The notes under the pieces: generated by a model | Database searches by the model: none | Told to the model about the DNA's origin: nothing | Seen by the model: only the letters and a program-made list of their open reading frames with translations | In this document: positions 11,612 to 22,844 of the stretch, in pieces | How positions within the stretch are numbered: the stretch's first letter is position 1 | Layout: each line of letters begins with the position of its first letter | From: Russula earlei | Lineage: Eukaryota > Basidiomycota > Agaricomycetes > Russulales > Russulaceae | Length of the DNA stretch: 64,000 nucleotides | Direction of reading: 5' to 3' | NCBI GenBank assembly: GCA_025769875.1 | Contig: JAGFNK010000187.1 | Location: forward strand, 29,083 to 93,082 | Program-made: the position numbers and the translations under genes

Positions 11612-12017
11612 CACAATGGGCAGGAAGGGATAAGTCAACTGTGCTTATAGTCAACTCAATGGACAATAAAAGTAAAATATTTCAAGTGCTGAGTAGGCTC
11701 TGTTGCAGCCACAAATTATATTACATAAGTAATGACTTTAGTTGAGCATGAAGAATGTGACAAAAAAGGTTAAATAAGGACAGTCTACTCATTCTGGCAC
11801 GACTTTCAGCCAGGCTAGAGTAAATGTTGTGCCAGAATGAGTAGACTGTCCTTATTTAACCTTTTTTGTCACATTCTTCGTGCTCAACTAAAGTCATTAC
11901 TTATGTAATATAATTTGTGGCTGCAACAGAGCCTACTCAGCACTTGAAATATTTTACTTTTATTGTCCACTGAGTTGACTATAAGCAGAGTTGACTTATC
12001 CCTTCCTGCCCATTGTG
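11612..12017. mobile_element. Foldback MITE, 406 bp, copy 1
   Basis: The element is almost entirely one inverted repeat of about 185-bp arms around a short loop near 11805-11830. Its termini are CACAATGGGCAGGAAGGG and the reverse complement. It is flanked by a 3-bp target duplication, AAT (609-611 and 12018-12020 in window coordinates 11609-11611 and 12018-12020). A sister copy with the same arms is at 36867-37262. It has no coding capacity. The CAC terminus and 3-bp duplication would fit a CACTA-like superfamily; this is not proven. Confidence 0.93.
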
Positions 12018-12637
12018 AATGCTCTTGTTGAGGATGGCAATGTTGGCTCAGGAGCCAAGGAGCAAGGTAGATTCCAGGAATAGGCAGAGTGGCAGACAAC
12101 TCTCCAAATTGAGCAACCATATCCAAATCTGGCACGTCAGAACCAGAACTCCAAATTGGGCACTTCAAAATGGCTCGAAACGGCTCGCACTGTTTTGAGC
12201 GGTTTCGAGCTGCGAGCCGTTGAACGGCTTACCTCTGCACAGAAACGTCTCCGGCTCGGCTCGAAATGGTTTCGAGCCAAGCCGGCGACAGCACTAGGTA
12301 GAGTAACTACCACTACATATATAGGGAAACGACTGACACCCACACTTAAGGCAATGGACAGGCAGGGGTCTTGTTCAAACCTTCCGCCGCAACATCTCCT
12401 TATACAGACTCCATCTGATAGTCTTTAACCTTGAACATAAAGACTGTCCTACGTAGATACCTACGATAGTCAATAATCTCCCACAATTGATGAGTGAGTA
12501 ATTGAGACGGATATGGAACGGTGTGTGGCACGGGCTGGCGCTGCACACCAAAACGGCAGCGCTCGCCTCATTTCTCCTAATCAGCTCTAGCACCCCTTAA
12601 TCACCGATTCACAACCTCTTTCATTGCGCACCATCCA
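12018..12637. other. Intergenic, with nested GGCTCG inverted repeats
   Basis: No gene is recognised. Between about 12170 and 12290 the motif GGCTCGAAA and its complement recur (for example GGCTCGAAATGGTTTCGAGCC at about 12257), so single strands could fold into hairpins. The end of the FunK1 gene lies at 12638. Confidence 0.5.
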
Positions 12638-15041
12638 TCAATCAATCTCGATTTCATCCGTGTCCTGTAGTAAGCACAACAATAAGAACAGACAGAAATT
12701 CATAGATCCACGTACACAACCCACCGGGATAACACGGGATTGTGCATCCAACGACTGCACATCGCTAACTGACAATGCGTGAGAATCCTGCGTCTCCTGC
12801 ACTTTACGGAAGGTTTTATCAACCCGACAGTGCATGAATTCTTTGCCACGATTGTCGATGATGAAGTTGAGTATTAAGCGCTGAAACGCTTCGGTAATGT
12901 AGTATAGGTCCTTTCGAGGATCTGGCGCAGCAAGCCAATGGCTGTCAATAACAAGGACGGCAGCGAGACGTGTGATCAAAGGTTCCAAGGGTTTGTAGAG
13001 CGAATGGATGAGGTTGGTTGGTAAGGGCCGTGGGAATGCAATGTTTCGGATGAGGCGGTTTCTGCTGTCGTGGTCTCCAATCAGTTGGCTCCAGAATTCT
13101 GCGCCAATCATTTCCTTGCCACCCTTCTCAGGCTGCACGACCATAGCCCAGTAAAGAAGGAGCCAAAAGACGGACTCCGCATCATGGTTGAGCTCGTGGC
13201 TGAACTCGTCGCGTGATTTTTTAACATCAATGCATCTGAGATCTGGATCGAAGTGTTGTTTTTCAATTAAGCTCGAGAATTTCTCAACTCGATCCGGGTG
13301 GGCCGTAGCATAGGGAGAACAACTGTGGGGAATCCCAGGAACTCGGGCGAGAGTGGGTGGCACAGGTGCGCCCCGTTCAACAGCCCGAGCAATAAAAATA
13401 GGTGTTCCCTGGTAAAAATGAGTAGGGCGCCTAACGGATAGGATCACGACGCAACTCACCGTTCGGTCAATTCGCGTCTTGTCACCATTCTCAGGTCCTA
13501 AGTGCTCCGCAAGGTTGAAGTCAACAAGGAGCATTGATGTTTTCGAGGGATCGTTGCTACATCAAATCTTTGATATCAACCATCCTATTTCTTCGATATA
13601 CACATACCTCTCGCCTAGGAGATACTTAACGAAGCAGAGGTCTTGAGGAAGAGGCACGGTCTTCGGCGGCGAAGAGCGGTCCGACGAATTCTCGACATAC
13701 AACACGTTTCCTGAGCTGATGTCGCGATAAAGGACCTCGCGGTGGAGCCGCAAATACCGCAATACTGGCAAAAATGTCAGCAGATCGCGACGCAACAGAG
13801 ATTTAAAGACCTTCTAGAACGTCGAACAACGTCTCCAACACTTGAGACAGTGTAGGGATACTCGTGAAAGGGGATCCACTCTCTCCAAGACCCAAGCGGT
13901 GCTTCCACCTTACTTTCAACAGATGTTCCCCAATTGGTATTGTTTCACCATATGTGGCTACCACCACGCCAGGCACCTGCGTCGATTTATGAACATGCTC
14001 TTGGAGAATTTTTAGTTCTTTAAAACGTCTTCCAACTCGGCAAAGCTGGTCTTTGAGTATGCTAAGATTCTTGTCTCCAAGTTTGAAGCGTGGATGGGAG
14101 AGAACATGTGTACGAGTTGCGAATGGATTTCTGGCATATATGGGATAAAAACCGGACACTACTCTTTTTTCCCTTTCCGATATGCGTATGTTTATCGTAT
14201 ACTTGGCCGTGGTTTCTTTATCGAACTCGATGTTGATATACGATGAATCTGCGAAGTGGCCAGGCTGGTAGAGGCGATATATGAACGCACATAATAACTG
14301 GTCGAAGCGCTCGTGATCCCATTGGACATGAAATTCCCGTATACCTTCCCCGCCAATCCCAAAAAAGAATGTGAGGCCCTTTTCGGACGAAAGCAGGCCT
14401 TGGGCGACGTAGAGATCGGGTCTAGCTAAAAGCAGGTAGTGGAGATATGAAATCGCCTGTCCCCTCTGGATGTTTGGGGGCTTTCCCCTAGATGCCGTCT
14501 CCCCGGCAAGTTGAATAAACGGCCAGCGCACGACATCATCCTTCCAGTTGTTCTGAAAGGCAGCCGTGATGTTGGGCTTGCACTTTGTGTCCGTAACGTG
14601 TCCAGGTGGTGATTTGTTTCCCGTGTCCCGGAACTCAAGGGTATTGCCCTGTGAAAAATCTAAAGTGGAAATCATATGTCGGCAAGAAAGCCAAGTAAGT
14701 ACAGAAACAGGTAGGTGCTCACACTCGTCCTTTATAATTTGGGCCGCCGTATTAGCCAATTCAAGAAAAGATTCCTGTTTTCTCAAGTTTTCGCCAAGAA
14801 CAACTTCGGGGAGTTGGTCTTTTAATTTCAAAAAGTCGAGGAACCCTGACTCGTCAAAAGGTCTCAGCATAAAGCGCTCATCGTGACCAACTTTCTGGTA
14901 TTGCTCGCGGTTTTCGGGAAGAAAATACTTGTACACTTTGCCGACCGGAGACGACTTGGTAGGTTTGACGGGAGGGACCTGGCCACGAGGAGGTGTATTT
15001 GGGCCTGAATGGCCGGAATCAGGAGAAGTCGCAAATGACAT
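12638..15041 (-). CDS. FunK1-type protein kinase, intact, four exons
   Basis: Exons on the minus strand are 15041-13811, 13764-13608, 13556-13460 and 13408-12638. The introns are 46, 51 and 51 bp with GT-AG ends; the total is 2256 coding bases, 751 residues. Joining in this way restores the family's catalytic features: the loop YRDISSGN (about exon 2), the metal-binding DFN in LLVDFNLAE (exon 3) and the activation segment GTPIFIARA (exon 4 start). FunK1 kinases are a fungal-specific family expanded in Agaricomycetes; substrates are unknown. The first 400 residues are the usual divergent N-terminal lobe. The start chosen is the ATG at 15039-15041; the upstream TTG codon is not needed. A poly(A) retroposon lies 21 bp upstream, so the original promoter has been displaced by about 0.9 kb. 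Confidence 0.92.
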
Positions 15042-15075
15042 CAATGCAGAGCGAATGAAAGGAGTAAAATGTCAC

Positions 15076-15954
15076 CGGGGGCTCCTTGAACCGCGACCAC
15101 CACCAGGTCCGGATTTTCCCACGGCAAAGCCGGGGCAAGGATAGGCAGTGAGGATGACAGTGAGCTCTGCAAGGCCAGAGCCACCTGTCCGAGCCTTCGT
15201 AAAACTACGACCCCCTCACCAACTAAACCACCATCCACCAGGCCGACTGGCCAAACCAATACATAACACAATCACTATGTACGCTAGCGTAATCTGCAAT
15301 AGAGAAACCCTCCCACATAAGCACACAACCCACTCCATACAAAACCAACTCCCCAACAACGAACAGACTACACCGACACTGACACTCGCTGTGAACACCC
15401 TACCCAACCCCCCTCTCCCCTCCTCCCAACCGCCAACTGCCACCACCAGCTCCATGCCACTACAACCACGTGGTAACCACACGTGTCCCCACCCATATGA
15501 CCATTATGCCTTTCATCAGCGGAACCAAAAGTCCTTTGACAAGGCCGAACCCACACCATACGTGAAATGAACACCAGGTGGGAGAAGTCCATAAACAAAC
15601 GACTAACAAATGACAAAATAACTGCGTTAACAATAACTCGAGACAAAAACTTCAGAAAACTAGTTGAAAACACCTAGGAAGGGGTCCTACTAAAACAAAT
15701 GGATCTCCCCCCTGACTGGCTCCAAAATCGTGAGGTTTTAGTGGGTAGGAGGCTAACCTAGGTACCTGAGTCCCACACTGGCCTACCAGACCGTGCGTAA
15801 ATGCATTTCCCCTCACACCCGGTCCCCGCACCGGCTTCAGCGCGTTAGATAGGGCTGATCCTTTTTCTCCCACTATCTAACACTTATTCACTGTAATTAA
15901 TTGCTAATTACTGAGAATAAAACGCTCTCCAAAAAAAAAAAAAAAAAAAAAAAA
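15076..15954 (+). mobile_element. Retroposed insert, poly(A)-tailed, 879 bp
   Basis: The insert ends in an A-run of 24 (15931-15954), preceded by AATAAAA-like sequence, and is flanked by a perfect 14-bp direct repeat, GAGTAAAATGTCAC (15062-15075 and 15955-15968). A tail plus a target duplication of this length is the mark of target-primed reverse transcription by a LINE machinery. The body has a proline-rich open frame (15148-15570) that matches nothing I recognise, and no RT is visible. It is therefore a 5'-truncated LINE, a SINE-like element or a processed transcript. It sits just upstream of the FunK1 start codon. Confidence 0.88.
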
Positions 15955-15968
15955 GAGTAAAATGTCAC

Positions 15969-16390
15969 TTGGCACATGTCACACTCAACTTGTTTACATT
16001 GCCACCACACACAGTTTGCGACGTCCGCCGCCACCACCGCCACAATTTGCCTGCTTGGATCAGCTTTGACCCCCGACCCCTCTCCCCCACTATGACATTT
16101 CCATATATAGTAGCTTACAATGATGTGGTCATGTGACAAATGTGGGCACATAAGCCTGCTGAAAAAAAAAAAAAAGTCCGGTCCATTGCCATTGGACCGA
16201 AAATGGACCGTGGATCAAACCAGACCAGACCAATGGCAACCGAACTGTAGCTGTGTCAGCGGTATCCGCGGTGTGTTTGTTTCGTTCACACACGGCTCTC
16301 TCATCCTCTCCTCCCACTCCTTCCCACTAAACCTCTCTCCATGGCCAACATGACTACCTCCCTGGACAAGCCTCCACCTCATTACCTATA
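15969..16390. promoter_or_regulatory. Displaced upstream region of the FunK1 gene
   Basis: This segment adjoined the FunK1 start before the retroposon arrived. It contains a TATATATA-like box (CATATATAG at about 16101-16109) readable on either strand, and an A-run at about 16161-16173. That it held the original promoter is inference from position. No gene is seen in it. Confidence 0.35.
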
Positions 16391-17139
16391 CACGATGGAC
16401 AGGAATGGATAAGTCCAGTCCACTAAAACTCAACTCAGTGGTCAATAAAGGTGAAATATATTGACCACTGAATTGACTCAGCTCAGATTACAAATTATTT
16501 TAAAACAATTGATTGATTTGTTGCCCTCTCCTCATGCATCACATTATTGTAAATATGTCAACCCAAACAATTAGAACTTAGTTGAATGCTTAAGAGAGGG
16601 CAACTCAGTTCCCATGTTATGTAACCTAAGATGCAACATGAGTCGCCCTGAATCACCAGTGGGATTATATACACTTAATTTGCCCAATCAATTTAGCCTT
16701 AGCAGACTCAGATAAACTTAACACAATGGCATATGTTAATATTCATATTGAATAAATCAAGACATAAAGTGCATCCACAAATATGACACCAAATTTTAAA
16801 TAAGAATGGTCTACTCATTACATGGCGATAATTGGCTGATCAGGATCAATCACACCCGATGGGGATCAATCGCCTCAATGAGAGACTGACCACACAGATT
16901 AAACTCAATGCGAAGATCTGGGCTTTACATTTTGTTACAATTTTACTTGAGCCAAATAGCATAGTTAGCATTCTTATAATTGAATCTTGTTTGTATTTTC
17001 CCACTAAGAACCAAGTCTGTGTTGAAGGCAACTGGCTGTGGATGTCTGATGCCCTTGTCGCAAATAACTCAAAAGGAATCAAATGTGCAACCTGTTCATA
17101 TGAATTCAAACTACAACAAGTCTAAGCCCAGATACTTAG
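16391..17139 (+). mobile_element. CACGATGG repeat, copy 1, cut by the gypsy element
   Basis: From CACGATGGACAGGAATGG at 16391 the sequence is nearly identical for about 640 bp to 58052-58690. Its terminus resembles that of the foldback MITEs (CACRAYGGGCAGGAAGGG), suggesting one transposon superfamily. The far end is not visible because a gypsy element inserted at 17139/17140. The copy at 58052 is also truncated. No coding capacity is evident. Confidence 0.75.
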
Positions 17140-17738
17140 TGTTATGGTGTCGCGGCCGTAAGAGCAGTTAGCTCAAGGTTCAGTGGGGGCCAAGTCCCTG
17201 TGACTTGGTTCAAGGGTTCAATGGGTGCTGGCTCAAAGAGACCGGATCAAAGGTTTAGCGTCTCAAGGCTGAGTCAGACAATGACTCAGTCTGCAGACAG
17301 AGTCGATCTTCTGGTTTCACAGAAGAGGAGGATGATGAGAGAGAGGCAGAGGAGGAAGAGGAACACAAGGGTTCCTTGAGGTGTGCTCAGATCAAGTAGA
17401 GTATAGGCCAGCACAAGCAAGTTGTGATTGAGAGAGAGTACAGGGCAAGGGATGCGACAGGAAATGGGACAAAGCTAAGCTTGGGGCATTCCCCAGCTTT
17501 TACAGGTGCTTAAATACTGTATGTAGCGAGGCTGTACAGTACTATAAGCAGAACAATAGATAAAGGTAGACCAATAGCAAAAGTAACTCGACAATAGGTG
17601 AAACACAACAAGTGAAACACAATAAATGAAACACAATAAGGGATCACCATCAAGGGGTGAGATGGTAACCACGGGGACAGGAAAGAATGATAACGAGAGG
17701 GATTTATGGATGAACTGATAAGGGGGTAAATTACAACA
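17140..17738 (-). repeat. 3' LTR of the gypsy chromovirus
   Basis: This is the minus-strand 3' LTR, 599 bp, preceded on the minus strand by the purine tract GAGGGGGGCA. It is nearly identical to the 5' LTR, with small indels near 17190 and 17262 and a few transitions. Confidence 0.93.
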
Positions 17739-17768
17739 TCATGCCCCCCTCATGCTTAGTTCTCCGAA

Positions 17769-19027
17769 CTAATCGGTCTCAGGACCCGACTCACGGAGTT
17801 CATCGCCTTCAACTTCTGGCCACGCACTCTGGGGCCCCATTGCCCTGGGACAGAAACCTCTGTAGCTCCGGTGAGTCCTCCTAAGGATGCAATCCACTTG
17901 ATCACTACAGTTAGTGTGAGGTCTGTTACAGTCTTTGTTCCAATGCCCTCTGGTGTTACAGTGTTTGCAGACGTGTTGTCGCTTCTGGAGCTGATGATGC
18001 TGTGCTTTAGTCATATGTGCAGGAGTGAGAGGGGTGTTAGGGGTGCTAGCGTCGTCAGAGAACATTTGAGGAAAGTGGGAGGGTGATCCCATAGGAGCAT
18101 CGTTTTGGGATTGGTCGACAACATGGGGGAGGTACTCGAGGGGGGGAGTTAGGGAGAGAGGGGGATGAACGGGTAGTGAGGAAGAAGGAGAGGTGGGTAG
18201 TTCCTTTGACTCTTCGATTTTGTCATAGCTCCCTGCTAGTGAATAGTATGGCCCGGTATCACGAGTAAGGCTGCCATCGGTCATAAGGTTGTCGAGTTGA
18301 TGGCAAACTCGGACGGAAGTGTTGTTGGCATGGAGGCGGGCACGGATGGCGGCGGTTTCTTTGGTGTGAGCCTGGATTTCATGAAGTTGATCAGCTAATT
18401 GTCCTTGCAGGACACTTAAGGCTCCTTGGATAGATGCACGTTTGCCTTCTAAGATTTTTAGTTGGAATGAACTGGTACGGAGGCGGTAGACGTCAGCGAG
18501 GGCACCGGGGTCGTGAAGGTTCTCAAGAGCCTGGGCAGCATCGAAGTGGAACAGGATGGTCCTCGATTAGGAGGCGGAGGTCAGAGGCAGTCACAGAGGG
18601 GTGGGGGGCAGAGACAACAGGCCTGAGCAATGAGCTTCTCTCCGTAAGTGGGCTCTCCTCGACCCATAGTTCCTAGAAGCATGGGTTCGCCATTGTAAAG
18701 AGCGATGCGTAAGTATGGTAGGAGGCGTTTCCACCCATTAATGTGAATATAAAAAGGGGGAACATGCGTGTAAGGTTCGTAAACAAACCAGGGGGGGCCA
18801 GGGTGAGTGGGGTCCACTTCAGTCGGGGTAGGTGAGGGGGTTCCTTCGCGGATAGCAAGTGGGTTAAGGGTGGCGGCGAGGTCCTGGAGTTCGGTCTCTT
18901 CTGGGACAATGAGGGTGCATTGGTCAATGATATGTTGGATGACTTCTGGTGAGAGGGGTTCTTGTTTGATGGTGGGGGAAGGGGTGAGAATAGGTAGGGG
19001 AGACGAGTTAGAGGCAGGAGACGACAT
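17769..19027 (-). pseudogene. Accessory 3' ORF of the chromovirus with CCHC zinc knuckle
   Basis: Between the end of pol (19109) and the 3' LTR lies an extra coding region in the same orientation. Its N-terminal part (19027-18581) is Ser/Pro/Thr-rich and contains the segment PMLLGTMGRGEPTYGE. After a frame change near 18570-18600 the frame continues through a probable coiled coil (about 18560-18290; Gln/Leu/Ala-rich, without its own ATG). A linker follows, then a zinc knuckle with spacing C-x2-C-x4-H-x4-C (about 17960-17920). The function is unknown. A second nucleic-acid-binding Gag-like or capsid-accessory protein would fit. It is not an envelope: no signal peptide or membrane segment is seen. 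Confidence 0.75.
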
Positions 19028-19108
19028 GGGGGTATTGTAAGTGGAGGTAGCGTGTTAGTGGTGCCAGGCTGACCACTCAGAAGGAGTAGGAGTATTTATG
19101 GAGGCTGA

Positions 19109-22100
19109 TCATGTAATGTGATTCCATATCAAATCAGTAAGTACTGCTCTTCGTATGGATAAATGAAACTCTGAAAAACGGGGGTCCATCATGAGAAGTT
19201 GAAAGCTGCGGAAGTTGCCAGGGGAAAGAATCCCGGAAAACAGTTGTTCCCTAGCAGCTATGTTAAAGATTGTGTGTCCGCGGTCGGGGATAGAGGGATC
19301 ATTAACTGAATAAGAAGGGGGGTTACGAGAGTTAACTCGGGGGAGTAGGGTACGCTGTTGTATCGTAAGATTTGAAAACTGGTTTTCTAGGTTATCCAGG
19401 CTTTCATCTGAGTGACGTGATTCTGTAAGGTCGGGGTTATCGGAAGACATAGTACGGAGTTTGGTGGGTTGTTGTAGGTGAAACATGGTGATGACATCTT
19501 GAGCGTTTTTAAGATTAGCAAGGGGTTCCCACGTGTCTTCTGCTGCAGAATATCCCTTCCACCGGACCCTGTATTGGAGTCGGTTCCTATGGGTCTGTTG
19601 AGCAGTGATCTTCTCGACTTCATATTCTTCTGATAAGAGATCAGGTGGTGGTTCAGGGAAGTTTGGTCCATGTTCAGCTGTTTCTGTGACTGGAGATAGG
19701 AGGGAGGCATGAAACACATTGTGGATGCTCCATTGGGGAGGAAGCCAAAGTTGGTAAGTGATATGGGAGATTCTTTTGGTGATGATAAAAGGGCTGAACC
19801 GTTTAGGACGGAACTTCTGAAACTGATGGGGGGTTTTTAGGTTAGTGCCTTCTAACCAAACTTTCTGTCCTTCTTCAAATCCCTTGAACTTAGTTTCTTT
19901 GACCCAGTTGTTTTGTGTCCTCCTCATTGCTTCTTGTGCTGCTTCCCTCATATCTTTTAGTGCCTGAAGTCGTTCTTGGATCCCAGGAAATTTGGATTTA
20001 AGTTGGGTGCCGAGTCCTTGGGGATTGAAGCCTATGAGAAGTTCGTATGGGGTTCTCTTGGTGGTGGTGGATTTGTGGGCGTTAAAGTGATATTGGGCTA
20101 TGGGGAGCCAGTGCGCCCATTCGTCTTGTTTCTCCCCTGTGTAGATGCGTAAGTACATTTCTAGGGTCTGATTGGTCCTTTCTGATTGTCCATCAGTTTG
20201 GGGGTGGTAGGCGGTACTCAGATTTTGGTTAATTCCGAGGATTCGGGAAACTTCTTGAAACAGATTGGAGGTGAAGTGGGAGTTGCGATCCGAGATAATT
20301 TTGGAGGGAACTCCGGTCCACAGGGAAGGCGTAACGTAAGAACAATTTAGCCATCTGTAGGGTTCCCATGTCTTTACGGCAGGGTATGAATATGGCCGCC
20401 TTGGTGGAATCGTGGTCAGTGATGGTCATGATGGCGTTATTTCCTTCCGACGGTGGGAGGTCAACGATCCAATCAATGGCAATAGTTTGGAAAGGTTTTT
20501 GAAATTCTGGGGGAATGGGATAAACTGGGGGGCGAGTTGGATGCATGGACAACTTGTTAGTTTGGCAGATGGCGCAGCCTCGAATGTAGTCCCTGATGAA
20601 GTAGGCCATTTTCGGCCACCAGAAGGATTCTTGGATCGAGTATAAGGTTCGGGTGTTTCCTGTGTGTCCCCCAAGTATACTGTCATGATAAGTATGCAAG
20701 ATTTTTCGCAAGAGGGGTTCCTGATATGGTACTACCAACTTCCCATCTTTGAATAGTGCGTCTTCTTCTTCTAGAAGGCCATGTTTGACCTTCCACATGA
20801 GGAGGTCTGACTTTCTTTTCCTTTGTTCGGCTAATACTTGCTCATAGAGGTCCTCAGTGTGAAGCGTGTGAATAAAGAGTTTGTCAGGTAGTGCTGTGAT
20901 GTTCTGGTTGTCTTCTGACCCATCATTGTGGTCAGGTCATTGTGAGAGGGCGTCTGCACGATTGGAGATTCCGGGTTTGTGGTGGATTTCGAAGTGGTAA
21001 TCTGCGAGTGTTGAAATGTATCCAGCAATTCTTCGGTTGATTTTGTGAGGGAGCTGGTAGTGAGCCAGATTAGCATGATCAGTGAAGATCTTGACGGGGT
21101 GTTTGGTTCCGACTAATAGGTACCGCCAGTGTTGGAGTGCGAGGATCAGAGCTAGGAACTCTCTATCCCAGACTGGGTAGTTCCTTTCTGCTTCATTGAA
21201 TGCATGTGACATATTCCCGATCATTTTCCTTTTTCCTCTCTGGTCCTTTTGGAAGAGGATAGCTCCGGTGGCGAATTGTGAGGCATCCGTTTCTAATTCA
21301 TATGGGAGGTCAGGGTTGGCAGTGTAAAGTTCAGGGTCATCGCAGACCGCCGATATCAGGGTTTCTAGGGCTGTGGTTGCTTCTGGGGTCCAGAGAAAGG
21401 GGGTTCCTTTCTTGATTGTAGAAAAAATGGGGCGAGCTATTTTTGCGAAGTCTCGAATAAATGGTCGTTGGTAATTGAGGGCGCCCATGATTTGTTGTAC
21501 CTGTTTCAGATTGTTGGGGGGTCTTGGCCAGTTTTTGAGGCCGTCCATTTTGACTGGGTCAACCTTGAGGGTTCCTTGATTGATCCGAAAACCCAGGAAA
21601 TCAATTTCGTGTTGTTCAAAGGCACATTTTGATGCCTTCAGGAAATAGGAGTCTCTTTCAAGCAGGTCAAGGAACTCGTGTGTGATTTGTTGGTGAAGGA
21701 GCTCTTCTCCCGCCCCTGTGGCTATTGCTACATCGTCTAGATAGTTGCAGGTATTCTCTGGGTATTTTAAAAGCCAAGGTCGGAGGGTATGGCTCATTGC
21801 TCGTTGGAAGGCAGCTGGGGCATTGGTAAAGCCGAAGCCCATTACCATGGGGATGAAGGTACCAAATTGAGTTTTAAAGGTGCCTTTGTGTTGGTCTTCA
21901 GGGTGGATCAAAATGTTATTGTAGCCAGCTCAGACGTCAAATTTGCTGAAGGTGGTCTTGCCCCTTAGTCGGTGTAGTTGTTCTTCCATGTTGGGTAAGG
22001 CATGGTAATCGGGGACTGTGGCGTTATTGAGTTTTCGGTAATCGACTACCATTCGTGGAGCGGTGCCATCCTTTTTTTGGACAAAGAAGACAGGGGATAC

Positions 22101-22844
22101 AAAGTCTGAGACACCATCTTTGATAAAACCCTTGGCTAGGTCCTCTTGTATTTGTCTTGACAATTCTTGTTTCTCATTCTGGGGGAGTGGGTAAGTTCGG
22201 CAATCAAGGAATTTGGGAGCATCGGGTTTCAGGGTGATTCTGAAGTCGAGTTCTCCTCGACTGGGTGGGAGTCGTCTGGCTGCTTCTTCTGAGAAAACCT
22301 TTTGATGTCATAAGTATTCTGGGGGAATGGTGGTTGTTCTTATTTGTGCAAGTCGGATTTTTGGTGGGTTTGCTATGGATACGGGGGTGAGAAGAACCCC
22401 TAGGTGGTTTCTTAGATGACCAGTGCTCCAATTGATGAGGGGGTTTATCGCCTTTAAAAAGGGGTATCCGAGGATCATTCTATCTTCTCCCAAGTTGGTA
22501 ACATAGAAGGTGAGAAGTCGGGTGGTGGGTCCATGACGTACGGTCATGTGGGCATAATGGGTTAGTGCTCCTCCTTGGTTGTTGGTGCCGTCCACATTAA
22601 TGATGGGTCTGGGGGTTCTGAGGGTTCGGAGTGGGATTTGTAACTTTCCCACAATTCCTTGGTTGACGAAGTTTTCTGTTGCTCCGCTGTCTAGGAGCGC
22701 TTGACCAGTCTTTCCATTTGTCGTGATTATAAAAGGCACTTTCATTGAGTTTTCCTTATGTTGGACAATGGTATCTATTTGGGCCTTAGTACCGACTGTT
22801 GTACCTTGGCCTAGAGAAAATCCTCTTTGAGGATGAGGTCCCAA
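19109..22844 (-). pseudogene. gypsy pol: protease, RT, RNase H, integrase, chromodomain
   Basis: The protease carries LLDSGATENF (about 22690). The frame is stopped by TGA at 22308-22310, continues into RT, is stopped by TGA at 21930-21932 where FDVR is expected, and reaches the RT catalytic YLDD (about 21735). RNase H carries ETDAS (about 21290). A further TGA at 20937-20939 falls where Arg is expected, immediately after a CAA that also replaces an Arg. The integrase has the HHCC finger (about 20690-20590), a D-D-E core and a frameshift near 20320. The C-terminus has a chromodomain with YRVRWKGYSAAEDTWEP (about 19570-19520), which in chromoviruses directs integration to modified chromatin. 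The pol frame overlaps the end of gag by about 30 bases in the -1 relation, which would fit programmed frameshifting. Confidence 0.93.

Noticed and set aside
17769..19027. env-like gene in the chromovirus
   Set aside because: There is no signal peptide, transmembrane segment or cysteine pattern of an envelope. A zinc knuckle and a coiled coil argue for an internal protein.
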